Assembly (NCBI RefSeq): GCF_001435845.1
Contig: NZ_CM003596.1
Location: 2,527,298 to 2,591,297 of the forward strand
Length of the DNA stretch: 64,000 nt
Direction: 5' to 3'
Source of the DNA: Psychrobacter sp. P11G3
GTDB lineage: Bacteria; Pseudomonadota; Gammaproteobacteria; Pseudomonadales; Moraxellaceae
Positions 26,557-35,267 of the stretch are shown piece after piece. The notes under the pieces were generated by a model. That model was not told the DNA's origin. It was given only the letters and a program-made list of their open reading frames with translations, and made no database searches. The translations under genes and the position numbers were made by a program. The stretch's first letter is position 1. Every line of letters begins with the position of its first letter.

Positions 26557-27180
26557 ATGTCTGATTCAGACCTGATCAAAGAAAATGAAAGAGTCGCGCA
26601 TCGAGTATTTCGGTTTTACTCTCGTAAAGTATTTTTAGCTCCTAACAACCGTCACTTTCATGAGCAGCGTATCAATGCAGCGTTACTGTTGACGGAGAAA
26701 GAACCGTTACAAGGCGCTGTAGCGGACTTTTTTTATGGGTGCTGGTTTGATATCCCATACGATGTAAACAATCTGTTTACTCGTATCAAAGATCGTTTGT
26801 ATCCTCATGTCCAGCAAGGCTTTCGCGATTGCATTGATAAGAAAAGATACATCCAGCGCAATAGTATGTTGGCCACTCGTTGGAGTGTGCTGATATCCCC
26901 TTCTCTCAATGAGCAAAAGCAACGGCTGCGTATCAGCAGCGACGATGCCCGAGAAATCGCTAAAGATATCACCACTGAGCTGATGCAAGCGCGTGAGGAC
27001 GAAGACTGGGGTACAATTGAGCAAATCGAAAATGAGTTTTTTGTCCATTGTACTGCGCGCAATGATCGTCTCGCATTTTCGCTGGTATGGTTTCGCTTGG
27101 GTAGAAGTGACTGGCAGTTCGATGCGCGCTGGGACAACTGCCAACAACATCTCGATCAAACTATAGTCAAATCCATATAA
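26557..27180 (+). CDS. Uncharacterised protein whose 3' end lies in a repeat
   Basis: A 207-residue soluble protein that I cannot assign to a family. It is rich in Arg, Asp and aromatic residues and mostly helical in appearance (RVAHRVFRFYSRKVFL, DVNNLFTRIKDRLYPHVQQG, DDAREIAKDITTELMQARED). No signal, membrane helix or known motif is seen. GACAGGAGGG precedes the start, a good ribosome-binding site. The last codons, Ile-Val-Lys-Ser-Ile and the TAA stop, fall inside the terminal inverted repeat of copy C (27162-27270), so the original end may have been different. It belongs to the Roadblock/PAS block by position. Confidence 0.65.
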   Translation: MSDSDLIKENERVAHRVFRFYSRKVFLAPNNRHFHEQRINAALLLTEKEPLQGAVADFFYGCWFDIPYDVNNLFTRIKDRLYPHVQQGFRDCIDKKRYIQRNSMLATRWSVLISPSLNEQKQRLRISSDDAREIAKDITTELMQAREDEDWGTIEQIENEFFVHCTARNDRLAFSLVWFRLGRSDWQFDARWDNCQQHLDQTIVKSI

Positions 27181-27270
27181 ATCCGCTACATCGTCATCCT
27201 CGCTAAGCATATTAATGTATAACTTACGCTCGGTTTCCTTGTATCGAAATTATTTGAATTCAAAGATATG
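27162..27270 (-). repeat. Interspersed 109-bp repeat, copy C (inverted)
   Basis: On the minus strand it reads like copy A almost throughout; shared words include ATAATTTCGATACAAG, AAGTTATACATTA and GCTTAGCGAGGATGAC. Its outer end overlaps the final codons and stop of the gene ending at 27180. It is in inverse orientation to copy B. Confidence 0.85.
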
Positions 27271-27308
27271 AAAGCCTAATTCGTCACTTATTAATCACTT
27301 TTATCATA

Positions 27309-27935
27309 ATGGTAGTTACTATGTCTTCTTACTTAAATGCTGATAAAACCTATCTTACTCTGACGCCAGCTGGTATTTTTGAGGCGTTTTCACAGAACGA
27401 ACCGACTGATGAGCAGCTAGCATTACAGAATTTACTGTCTTATGATCAGACACTGCTCGCTGCTGACTGGCTTCAGCGTTATTCTGATGACTGGCTACAG
27501 AGTTTTATCGAACAAGGCTGGATTGAAAAGCTGTCGCTGTTTTTACCAGCGCCTAACTTACCATTGGACCAGTTTTTGCCTTATGTCGTGGCGAGCTTGT
27601 CTGGTAAACGCCGAGCCGCGATTGGCTCTGATGAAGGGTTTTGTTTAGCGCGAGTGGGCTATAGTCAAGAAGAAGCAGATATGCTCAGTGTCGCCGCCGC
27701 TGATTTTTCAGGATTTATGCTTCGCCAAAAGCAACGTGGATGGGCGGTAGAAAGCCAAGCCATCTCGTTCTTTCAGCAGGTTGACCTACTCATTCCTGAG
27801 ACCAGCTTTGTATTTTTATGGATAGATAATGCAGGCTACGTCCTTATCATCGATGGTGAACCTTTGACCAATAGTCGTGCCTTTGTCGAGCTGGTATGGG
27901 CACTCAAAACCTCTGGATTGAGATTTCTTAACTAA
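27309..27935 (+). CDS. Uncharacterised protein, possible second Roadblock-like domain
   Basis: A 208-residue soluble protein. Residues about 25-85 are helical with a DWLQRYSDDWLQSFIEQGW segment that could be a winged-helix-like or adaptor region. Residues about 103-205 follow the order of a Roadblock fold: RAAIGSDEGFCLARVGYSQEE aligns by eye with the SALISNDGLMIASALP of the protein at 24646, followed by a long helix, SFVFLWIDNAGYVLIID and a closing helix. The start may be ATG at 27321 (MSSYLNADKT). It is separated from the preceding gene by repeat copy C. Function unknown; the Roadblock resemblance is an inference. Confidence 0.6.
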   Translation: MVVTMSSYLNADKTYLTLTPAGIFEAFSQNEPTDEQLALQNLLSYDQTLLAADWLQRYSDDWLQSFIEQGWIEKLSLFLPAPNLPLDQFLPYVVASLSGKRRAAIGSDEGFCLARVGYSQEEADMLSVAAADFSGFMLRQKQRGWAVESQAISFFQQVDLLIPETSFVFLWIDNAGYVLIIDGEPLTNSRAFVELVWALKTSGLRFLN

Positions 27936-28353
27936 GGAGGTTTCTTAACTGATTTAACTCGCTTAATTGATTCCACTGTATCGACTGATTTGATGCTCAA
28001 GCTCGATCTTTTACGCAAGCATAAGTAGTGCGCTTAGCTCAAATTAAGCGCACTACTTATGCTTATACGAAAATGTTCGTACCATTCTTATCTATATCAC
28101 TCTCTGATATCAGCCAATTCTACGCAGCAATAACAATACTCTCAGAATTAACAATAACTTGTCAGAATTTAGGTCATACTCTCCTCACACGCTTAAGTAT
28201 CTTCTTGCCACAACTTAAGTTGCCATAAATCTCTAATCATTCAAATATCTATACAGCTTCCAATATTTTAATTATCTTTTCCAATGTTGTACCCTACCGA
28301 AATCGGCAACCCCTGCCAAACCTTGCATTCTTGCTTGTTTTTTAGGACAGTTT
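27936..28353. other. 418-base gap with a strong hairpin
   Basis: It contains the 20-bp-stem hairpin at 28017-28064. A short open frame across 28028-28228 has no recognisable content and starts inside that hairpin. Nothing else is supported. Confidence 0.5.
28017..28064. terminator. Perfect 20-bp inverted repeat, possible terminator
   Basis: AAGCATAAGTAGTGCGCTTA (28017-28036) is followed after eight bases by its exact reverse complement (28045-28064). It lies 82 bases after the preceding stop codon. Neither strand has a T-run, so it may be a structural RNA end, a regulator site or a short mobile palindrome rather than a standard terminator. Confidence 0.5.
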
Positions 28354-29034
28354 ATGACTTCGCTGACCACTGTGCGCGTGCGTTATCAAACGATTGAAAT
28401 TGGCAACACCGACATTCATATTTGTACACTACGTGACAATCAACAATTTAGTGACCCTGATGACGAAGCGTTAAAACTTGGCATTTGCTCCGCTTCTTGG
28501 CCGATGTTTGGGGTGATATGGCCGTCAAGCTTGGTGCTGGCCAATCATATGCTTGATTACGATATTGCAGGCAAACGTATCTTGGAAGTTGGCTGTGGTA
28601 TGGCGCTTTCTAGTCTGCTACTGAATCATAGACATGCGGACATTACAGCGACTGACTATCATCCAACGGTTGAGTATTTCCTTGATAGGAATACCACGCT
28701 GAATAATAACAAAGAGATTAATTTTGAGCGTTTAGATTGGGCAGAGGACAATAGCCATCTTGGTAAATTTGATATGATTATCGGCAGTGACTTGCTCTAT
28801 GAAGACCAACACATTGATATATTGGCTGAGTTCATTGACCGTCATGCTATGCCGACTTGCGAAGTCATCGTGGTCGATCCTGGTCGCGGTCGTAAAAACA
28901 AACTAACCAATAAGATGACTGAGTTTGGCTTTAGTAGTAAGCATGTAAAACCTGAAAATACTACTTACCTAGACCTGCCTTTTAAAGGGCATATTTTGAC
29001 GTTTTCGCGAGATAATATTAATCAAACAGAGTAA
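28354..29034 (+). CDS. Class I SAM-dependent methyltransferase
   Basis: A 226-residue Rossmann-fold methyltransferase of the METTL21/lysine-methyltransferase-like (Methyltransf_16) type. SAM-binding motif I reads KRILEVGCGMALSSLLL, motif II ITATDYHPTVEYFLDRN, and the post-II segment FDMIIGSDLLYEDQHIDILAEF. Proteins with this layout methylate protein side chains or small amines; the substrate cannot be told. It stands alone, convergent with the acetyltransferase downstream. A gap of 19 bases separates the two stop codons. Confidence 0.8.
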   Translation: MTSLTTVRVRYQTIEIGNTDIHICTLRDNQQFSDPDDEALKLGICSASWPMFGVIWPSSLVLANHMLDYDIAGKRILEVGCGMALSSLLLNHRHADITATDYHPTVEYFLDRNTTLNNNKEINFERLDWAEDNSHLGKFDMIIGSDLLYEDQHIDILAEFIDRHAMPTCEVIVVDPGRGRKNKLTNKMTEFGFSSKHVKPENTTYLDLPFKGHILTFSRDNINQTE

Positions 29035-29053
29035 AAGCCAGCTATTAATGCAA

Positions 29054-29605
29054 CTAGGTGAGCACAGTATCCTGCCATTGCTGCCGAGTGATTTTATATA
29101 GCACATGCTCAGCGAGCCGATGATTAGGATCAAGCATAGGGTGATAGAAATTTTCTTGTGTATTGGTCATACCAAGGCGCTCCATAACCAATTGTGAGCG
29201 CTTATTGATAACAGCCGTAAAGGCAACGACTTCATCTAGTCCTAATGTATCAAACGCAAAATTTAATGAAGCACTTGCCGCCTCAGTCGCATACCCTAAT
29301 CCCCAATAGTCATTATGTAGCCGCCAAGCAATCTCAACAGCAGGAGAAAACGGCATATCGGCATGCGCATGATTTAACCCAACCATACCAATAAAAGCAT
29401 CTGTCTCTTTTAGACTCACCGCCCAAAAACCCCACCCATTATCATCAATCAGCGACTGGCATTTTTTGGCGACAGTATTACTCATCGAAGTAGTTAATAG
29501 CTTAGGAAAGTATTCCATTACTTTAGGGTTAGCATTCATCTCAGCGAATGGCGCAAAGTCGCTCGCTTGCCATTGTCTAAGATACAGTCGTTCGGTTTCT
29601 ATCAT
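29054..29605 (-). CDS. GNAT-family N-acetyltransferase (RimJ/RimL-like)
   Basis: A 183-residue acetyltransferase of the GNAT superfamily. The opening MIETERLYLRQWQASDFAPF is the classic RimJ/RimL-type start, so I place the start at 29605 rather than at the first ATG (29641). The acetyl-CoA loop appears as DYWGLGYATEAASASLNFAF, and the end has SQLVMERLGMTNTQENFYHP with HVLYKITR. Members acetylate ribosomal-protein N-termini, amino groups of antibiotics or metabolites. Neighbours do not specify the substrate. Confidence 0.82.
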   Translation of the reverse strand: MIETERLYLRQWQASDFAPFAEMNANPKVMEYFPKLLTTSMSNTVAKKCQSLIDDNGWGFWAVSLKETDAFIGMVGLNHAHADMPFSPAVEIAWRLHNDYWGLGYATEAASASLNFAFDTLGLDEVVAFTAVINKRSQLVMERLGMTNTQENFYHPMLDPNHRLAEHVLYKITRQQWQDTVLT

Positions 29606-29677
29606 ATTTATAATTTTATTCTCTCGCATTTCGTTGTTCAAAATGAATACTGTTCAAAATCAATTAAATTAATCAGG

Positions 29678-30400
29678 CTAGCTATCAAGCCAGCCCTGCC
29701 TTCTGGCAAATGCTAGCTGCTCGGGCGTATCAATATCGTAGCTAAGTTGGTCATTATCGACCTCACCTATTTGATCAGCAGGCAATTCTCTAATGAGGTA
29801 ACGAAGCCCTTTATCTCCTGTCAATTCTGACTGCCACTGTCTCAGCAGTTTATAGTTAATTGCTAAAGGTAGACCTATAATATCAGACACCGTTTTATCT
29901 CGATTTTGATGTTTTTCTAAACGTTGCCAACTGTGATAGCGACTGGCCACTACCGTCTGCTTGCCCGCTAGCAAAGCTGTTAGGTGTGGCTTATCTAACA
30001 ATACTTGATCGACTCCCATGATGAGCACTCGATCGATTGAAGTCGATTCAAGAGCAGCAATTTTTCCAATACCCAAACGTAAACTGTGCGCCATACCAGT
30101 ATCAGCTTGTGAGTTCACCACTATTTGAACCGCTGGATATTGATTAGCCAACTCTGTCATCGTACTAGCAATCAAATGCTGATTATCAGGAATGACAACG
30201 ACGATGTCTTGCGGATTGGTCGTTATTGCCAGTCGAGTCATATAAATAATCAACGGTTCGCCATTCTTGACAAGTAGCTGCTTGGGTTGACCGAGACGCT
30301 GACTGAGGCCACTTGCCAAGATAATAACCGCATGGTTTTGGCTCTGCTGTTCAGTACTTTCTGTATGTTCAGCACCTTCTGTAAATGCACTCTTGCTCAT
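29678..30400 (-). CDS. MocA-type molybdenum cofactor nucleotidyltransferase
   Basis: A 240-residue NTP-transferase of the MobA/MocA family, which in MocA adds CMP to molybdopterin for xanthine-oxidase-type enzymes. The nucleotide loop is ILASGLSQRLGQPKQLLVKNG, a slight variant of the usual LAAGxSxRMGxxKQLL. A GVDQV motif (residues about 129-133) matches the metal-binding Asp region. The first 20 residues are a Glu/Thr/Ser-rich extra tail. It overlaps the end of the xdhC-type gene by four bases and follows a PaoABC-type enzyme, which supports cofactor maturation for that enzyme. Confidence 0.82.
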   Translation of the reverse strand: MSKSAFTEGAEHTESTEQQSQNHAVIILASGLSQRLGQPKQLLVKNGEPLIIYMTRLAITTNPQDIVVVIPDNQHLIASTMTELANQYPAVQIVVNSQADTGMAHSLRLGIGKIAALESTSIDRVLIMGVDQVLLDKPHLTALLAGKQTVVASRYHSWQRLEKHQNRDKTVSDIIGLPLAINYKLLRQWQSELTGDKGLRYLIRELPADQIGEVDNDQLSYDIDTPEQLAFARRQGWLDS

Positions 30401-31722
30401 ACGCCACTCTGGACAATATTGGCATCCGTATCATTACTCACCGCTGGGATATTTGAAACATTGTTATGTGAACCACTTACTGGAGCGTCTTGACTATGCA
30501 TGACCGCATTAATCTCTGCCATGATGCCAAGCGCAAGTGCCTCAGGGCCATCTCCACCCAACTTATAACCAATCGGATAATGCAATTTATGAATGCCAGC
30601 TTCTAACATAGTAGGATTGCTAAGGTTTATGCTAATCTCATTAATTAAACGTTCGGTTCGATAGCGCGGCCCTAATTGTCCTAAGTATTTATAATTGTTT
30701 GAATGCTCGAGCAGTACAGCTAGGCGCGCGCGATCTTGACTCAAGCTGTGTGACATCAGGGCGACGGCTGCGTTATTACTGAGCTTAAGCAAAGTCTCAC
30801 TGTCATCTAAAGATAGCGACATCACAACATCCGCTTGAGGAAACCGCATACGCGTCGCATATTGCGCGCGGCTATCTATAACTGTCACATGCCAATCTTG
30901 TAGCTTGGCCATGGTCACCAGTGGCATCACGTCATTACCTGCGCCGCAAATCAATAGACGCAATTGTGGTTGCAGGCGCTGCACAAGCCACTCTGTTGTT
31001 ACCTCGCCGTTTTCTACCGTCACATATTCGGTATTTTTATCAAACAGCTTATATTCTGCTAATTCTTCTATAGTATTGGCAAGTATGCTTGAAAACGCTG
31101 TTTTCCCTAGTGCAGAAACACTTCCCAAACTGCGGTGTTCATCTAAATTAATCCGCATCCCGATTTGTAAGTTATCACTGTTTTGCGATATAGAGTCTTG
31201 ATGCTGATAGTCGTCAGCACGAATTAAAGTCGCTACAGTAATTGGCTGCTGAGTACGTCGAACATTACGGATTGTCTCTAGCAGTGGCGTTGCTGTCGTT
31301 AGTCGCTCAAATAATACATGCACTCGCCCATTACAGCCTAATCCAAAATTTAGCTCATCAAAGTCCGCTTCATCTAAACCGCCATCTAAACCGTTATCTG
31401 GCTCATCATATATATCAGACTTAGTTTCCCTCGCGCCTGCTTGCGCTTGGCCATCGTCAGCATATTTAATGTCATCACCCGTCTGATAAACTTGCACATT
31501 GGCACCGTTACGAGTAAGCCAAAAGGCACGTTTGATAATGTGCGGCTCCAAGCAACCACCACTAATCATTCCAACTGAACGACCATCCTCACAGATGAGC
31601 ATCATCGCGCCAGCACGGCGATATGCTGAGCCTTCAGTACGTACGACCGTTGCCAATACAGCATCAATACCCTGTTGCTTAGCTTTGATTGCCAGCTTAA
31701 GAATGTCAGCGACCTGATTCAT
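30397..31722 (-). CDS. XdhC/PaoD-family molybdoenzyme maturation factor
   Basis: A 441-residue XdhC/CoxI-type chaperone that in the family binds the molybdenum cofactor, promotes its sulfuration and inserts it into the apo-enzyme. The N-terminal XdhC_CoxI region carries ATVVRTEGSAYRRAGAMMLI and GMISGGCLEPHIIKRAFW. The Rossmann XdhC_C domain begins at LLICGAGNDVMPLVTMAKLQDW and includes VALMSHSLSQDRARLAVLL and GYKLGGDGPEALALGIMAEINA. An acidic insert (about residues 85-125) and a polar linker are lineage-specific. It follows the catalytic subunit gene after a hairpin and overlaps the MocA-type gene. Confidence 0.88.
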   Translation of the reverse strand: MNQVADILKLAIKAKQQGIDAVLATVVRTEGSAYRRAGAMMLICEDGRSVGMISGGCLEPHIIKRAFWLTRNGANVQVYQTGDDIKYADDGQAQAGARETKSDIYDEPDNGLDGGLDEADFDELNFGLGCNGRVHVLFERLTTATPLLETIRNVRRTQQPITVATLIRADDYQHQDSISQNSDNLQIGMRINLDEHRSLGSVSALGKTAFSSILANTIEELAEYKLFDKNTEYVTVENGEVTTEWLVQRLQPQLRLLICGAGNDVMPLVTMAKLQDWHVTVIDSRAQYATRMRFPQADVVMSLSLDDSETLLKLSNNAAVALMSHSLSQDRARLAVLLEHSNNYKYLGQLGPRYRTERLINEISINLSNPTMLEAGIHKLHYPIGYKLGGDGPEALALGIMAEINAVMHSQDAPVSGSHNNVSNIPAVSNDTDANIVQSGV

Positions 31723-31786
31723 AACGCCTCTTATTTGGTAGTTATTTTCTTGATAATGACGAAATATACTGCTGATTGAGTTATAA

Positions 31787-31810
31787 AAACCCGCTCATTA
31801 AGCGGGTTCC
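31787..31810 (-). terminator. Terminator after the PaoC-type gene
   Basis: An inverted repeat with ACCCGCT and AGCGGGT arms around CATTA. On the minus strand it is followed by TTTTTATAA, about 25 bases after the stop at 31834. It probably lowers expression of the downstream xdhC-mocA pair relative to the structural genes. Confidence 0.8.
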
Positions 31811-31833
31811 TGTCGTACATATGGCTCAAAAAA

Positions 31834-34272
31834 TTACTCTGGCATCTCATAAAGCAATTTATCGAGAGTAATCGGAAAATCATAAACACGTACGCCGACG
31901 GCATTGTATACAGCGTTAGCAATCGCGGCGGCAGCACCGGCAATAGCCGTCTCACCAATACCTTTGATATGCATCGGGTTGGTATAAGGATCATCCTCTT
32001 CAACCAATATCACATCTAGCTGTGGTACGTCGGCATTGACTGGCACATGGTACTCAGCGAGGTCATGGTTACATAGACGACCGTCACGTTTGTCGTGGAT
32101 GACCTCTTCCATCAACGCTGAACCAATACCGAATACCATGCCGCCATAGCATTGCGAAGTCGCTGTCTTATGGTTAAGAATACGACCTGCAGCAAATGCA
32201 CCCGTCATGCGTTTTACTCGAATCTCACCAGTGACCTTATGCACGGCCACTTCAGCGAAGTTTGCACCAAAAGAAGATTGACGATACTTTTTACCATTTT
32301 TACCTGGCTTTATCTGTCCTTTAGCACTGACTTTTTGCTCATCATATCCTGCGACCACGTCAGCAAGCGCATATGATTCTGTATTGTCAAAATCATATTT
32401 TTCTGATTCTGACTGTTCTTCTAATACATTCTCTGAAAATGAGACTCCGGTCGTTTCAGATATTTTATCAATAGTGCTATCAGCAAACGCTTGACCGTTC
32501 TCTTTGGCTGCCTCTATCGCTGTTAAGTCGTGCTTGCCTACTTGCTTAATTTGACCATTATCTAGCTGAATCGTATCAGGATACAGGCCGACTTTTGCTG
32601 CTAACATCTCACGCAACTGCTCACAAGCGAGGTAGACACCACTACCTGCACTTGCAGCGCCCCAACTACCACCTGAACCTGATGCAGGCGGCAGGGCACT
32701 ATCGCCTAATTTCATCTCGATATGGTCAATAGGTAGTCCTAACAGGTCTGCAGCTACCTGAGAGAATACAGTGTAAGACCCTGTACCGATATCCGTCATA
32801 TCTGTCTCAATAACTGCTTTAACACCAAGCGCTTTTGACTTATCGATTTGCAGCGTTGCACGAGCTTCAGAAGACTGTAATTGATTACCACGTGCGGCAG
32901 CAGCCATGCCCGTTCCTATCCACCAGTCGCCTTCTAATTGACTGGCAGGCTTTGTGTTACGCTGACTCCAACCAAACTGCTCAGCACCTTGCTCCATACA
33001 GGCAATCAGCTGGCGCGTCGAAAACGGAATGTCTTTACTAGGGTCTTTTTCGGGTTCATTACGGCGACGTAGCTCTATAGGATCAAGGTCCAATTGCGCA
33101 GCCAATTCATCCATTGCACATTCAACGGCAATCATACCGACCGCTTCACCAGGTGCACGCATCGAGCCTGACAATACTTGGTTCATGTCGACCATTTCAT
33201 AGTTTACACGGCGGTTTTTACCACTGTATAGATAGTGCGTAGACAAGGCAGTTGGCTCAAAGAATGCTTCGTCTGGCAAATTACTAGAAATGGTATCGTG
33301 AATCAACGTATCGATAACGCCATCCTTGTCACAGCCGATTGCAATGCGCTGACGAGTGTTTGAGCGTCTGACTGTCGCTTCCATCACTTGTGGACGAGTC
33401 ATGGTAATCAATATTGGACGACCAAGCTCTTTTGACGCAATAGCAGCGGCAATAGACTCAGGCGCAATACCGAGCTTGCTACCAAACCCGCCACCGACAT
33501 AGTGCGCGATCAGCTGAACTTGATCTTTGTTTAAGTCTAGCGCGTCCATCACTTGCTGCTTACAAGACGCAAGCATTTGATTTGCCGTATAAAGAACGAG
33601 CTTATCGCCTTCCCAATGTGCCAATGTCGCATGTGGCTCCATCGCCGAGCTGTTTTGACTTGGCGTATGATAGAAGCGATCAAGTGTTACTTCAGCATCA
33701 GTCAATCCTTGCTCAGGATCACCTTGGACGTAATTTTTATCAGAGCCTTTTTTCTCATCGACTGCATGGGCGTTGGACAACTCTTTGGTAAAATTCAATG
33801 CCGCCTGATCAGTCTCATCTTTATAAGTGACTTTAAGCGCGTTCGCCCCTTCTGTTGCTGCCTCAAAGGTTTCAGCGATGACCACCGCAATAGGCTGACC
33901 ATGATAAAAAACCTCAGTCGCTCCCTGCTTCGGTGCTTTTTTTAACCCGCCTTGCTGAGAGTTACGCAAGAAGTGCTTAGGGTCTGTCACGACCTTGATA
34001 ATATTAGGAATGCCATCTAAAGAACTGCTATCGATATTTTCGACTTGTCCTTTGGCAATGGTCGCACCGACCAGGACACCGTACGCTTTATTGTCTAAAT
34101 GGATTTCGGCACTATAATGCGCTTGACCACTAACCTTTAGCGAGCCGTCAACACGGTTAATTGGCTTACCAACCAGTTTACTCGCTGTTGTGCTAAATAA
34201 AGACTCAACAGGTTCATCCATGGTCATTTTTTTGGTCGGTTCTGACTGAGTGATTGATTCAAATAATGACAT
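31834..34272 (-). CDS. paoC: Molybdenum-binding catalytic subunit of a PaoABC-type aldehyde oxidoreductase
   Basis: An 812-residue xanthine-oxidase-family large subunit that oxidises aldehydes or heterocycles at a molybdenum site. It has INRVDGSLKVSGQAHYSAEI at the start, HYVGGGFGSKLGIAPESIAAAIA, SGSMRAPGEAVGMIAVECAMDELA, GSGGSWGAASAG and the catalytic Glu loop HIKGIGETAIAGAAAAIANAV near the C-terminus. An acidic insert around residues 600-650 (LEEQSESEKYDFDNTES) is absent from typical homologues and accounts for most of the extra length over the 730-residue E. coli protein. The start lies two bases after the FAD-subunit stop. No export signal is present. Confidence 0.92.
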   Translation of the reverse strand: MSLFESITQSEPTKKMTMDEPVESLFSTTASKLVGKPINRVDGSLKVSGQAHYSAEIHLDNKAYGVLVGATIAKGQVENIDSSSLDGIPNIIKVVTDPKHFLRNSQQGGLKKAPKQGATEVFYHGQPIAVVIAETFEAATEGANALKVTYKDETDQAALNFTKELSNAHAVDEKKGSDKNYVQGDPEQGLTDAEVTLDRFYHTPSQNSSAMEPHATLAHWEGDKLVLYTANQMLASCKQQVMDALDLNKDQVQLIAHYVGGGFGSKLGIAPESIAAAIASKELGRPILITMTRPQVMEATVRRSNTRQRIAIGCDKDGVIDTLIHDTISSNLPDEAFFEPTALSTHYLYSGKNRRVNYEMVDMNQVLSGSMRAPGEAVGMIAVECAMDELAAQLDLDPIELRRRNEPEKDPSKDIPFSTRQLIACMEQGAEQFGWSQRNTKPASQLEGDWWIGTGMAAAARGNQLQSSEARATLQIDKSKALGVKAVIETDMTDIGTGSYTVFSQVAADLLGLPIDHIEMKLGDSALPPASGSGGSWGAASAGSGVYLACEQLREMLAAKVGLYPDTIQLDNGQIKQVGKHDLTAIEAAKENGQAFADSTIDKISETTGVSFSENVLEEQSESEKYDFDNTESYALADVVAGYDEQKVSAKGQIKPGKNGKKYRQSSFGANFAEVAVHKVTGEIRVKRMTGAFAAGRILNHKTATSQCYGGMVFGIGSALMEEVIHDKRDGRLCNHDLAEYHVPVNADVPQLDVILVEEDDPYTNPMHIKGIGETAIAGAAAAIANAVYNAVGVRVYDFPITLDKLLYEMPE

Positions 34273-34274
34273 GA

Positions 34275-35267
34275 TTATGCTCCCTCGCCCGCTAGTGCGC
34301 GCTGAATGACTTGTTTTAGTAGGCGACGCGTCAACGGTATCTTAAAGTCATTTTGACCATTACCTTTGGCATCATTCAATAACAGATCGGCAGCTTGCGC
34401 GATAACATCATTATTGCCATCAGTACCCATTAACAACGTTTCAACTTCCTCGTTACGCCATGGCTCCGTACCGATACCACCAAATGCCAATCGTACCGTT
34501 TTCAGATTGCCACTATCATCAGCGTCTATCACTGCGGCACAGGACACGAGCGCAAACGCATATGAGGCGCGATCTCGCACTTTGTCATAAGTATGCATAC
34601 CTTTGACAGGTGCAGGTAATACAACGTGAGTAATCAGCTCACCTGCTTCCAATACGTTTTCAATATGCGGCGTATCTTTTGGTAAGCAATAAAAGTCTTT
34701 CACATTGATAGAACGAGTCGAACCATCCGCTTTAACTGTTTCGATAGTGGCATCCAGTAAGCGCATGGCCACTGCCATATCAGATGGATGCTGCGCAATA
34801 CAGGCATCGCTCGTACCTAAAATAGCTAGCGTACGGTTCTCACCATTGATAGCAGGACAACCTGTGCCCGGTTCACGCTTGTTGCAGGCGCTATCTGTCT
34901 GGTAAAAATAATAACAACGAGTACGCTGCAAGAAATTACCGCCAGTCGTTGCTTTATTACGCAGCTGGCCAGTCGCTCCTGCCAAAATCGCTCGGGATAA
35001 TACTGGGTAATTGGCAATAACCTCAGGATGCGCTGCCAAATCGCTATTGGTCACAAGCGTACCGATGCGCAAACCTCCGTCGGCAGTGGTTTCAACTTGC
35101 TCTAATTCTAAACGAGTAATATCGACCAATTTAATTGGGGTCTCAATCTCCAATTTCATCAAGTCTAATAAGTTGGTACCGCCTGCGATAAAAGACGCAT
35201 CCTCAGTACTGGCAGATATTGCCGCTTGCTCTGGTGCATCAGCACGGCTATATTCAAAGCGTTTCAT
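34275..35267 (-). CDS. paoB: FAD subunit of a PaoABC-type aldehyde oxidoreductase
   Basis: A 330-residue FAD-binding subunit passing electrons from the iron-sulfur subunit to an acceptor. FAD loops appear as FIAGGTNLLDLMKLEIE and ATTGGNFLQRTRC. A four-cysteine set, in RTRCYYF, SACNKREPGTGCPA and SDACIAQHP, matches the extra [4Fe-4S] cluster that marks PaoB among family members. The C-terminal CO dehydrogenase flavoprotein domain follows (about 220-325). The gene overlaps the iron-sulfur subunit gene by four bases (ATGA), showing tight coupling. Confidence 0.92.
   Translation of the reverse strand: MKRFEYSRADAPEQAAISASTEDASFIAGGTNLLDLMKLEIETPIKLVDITRLELEQVETTADGGLRIGTLVTNSDLAAHPEVIANYPVLSRAILAGATGQLRNKATTGGNFLQRTRCYYFYQTDSACNKREPGTGCPAINGENRTLAILGTSDACIAQHPSDMAVAMRLLDATIETVKADGSTRSINVKDFYCLPKDTPHIENVLEAGELITHVVLPAPVKGMHTYDKVRDRASYAFALVSCAAVIDADDSGNLKTVRLAFGGIGTEPWRNEEVETLLMGTDGNNDVIAQAADLLLNDAKGNGQNDFKIPLTRRLLKQVIQRALAGEGA

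Noticed and set aside
26707..27210. 167-codon minus-strand frame overlapping the gene at 26557.
   Set aside because: It is antisense to a plus-strand frame with a good ribosome-binding site, has no recognisable domain and starts inside a repeat.
28028..28228. 66-codon plus-strand frame after the sensory cassette.
   Set aside because: It starts inside the 20-bp-stem hairpin, lacks a ribosome-binding site and has random-looking composition.
33553..33945. 130-codon plus-strand frame inside the PaoC-type gene.
   Set aside because: The minus-strand protein matches its family throughout this region; the plus-strand frame has no family features.
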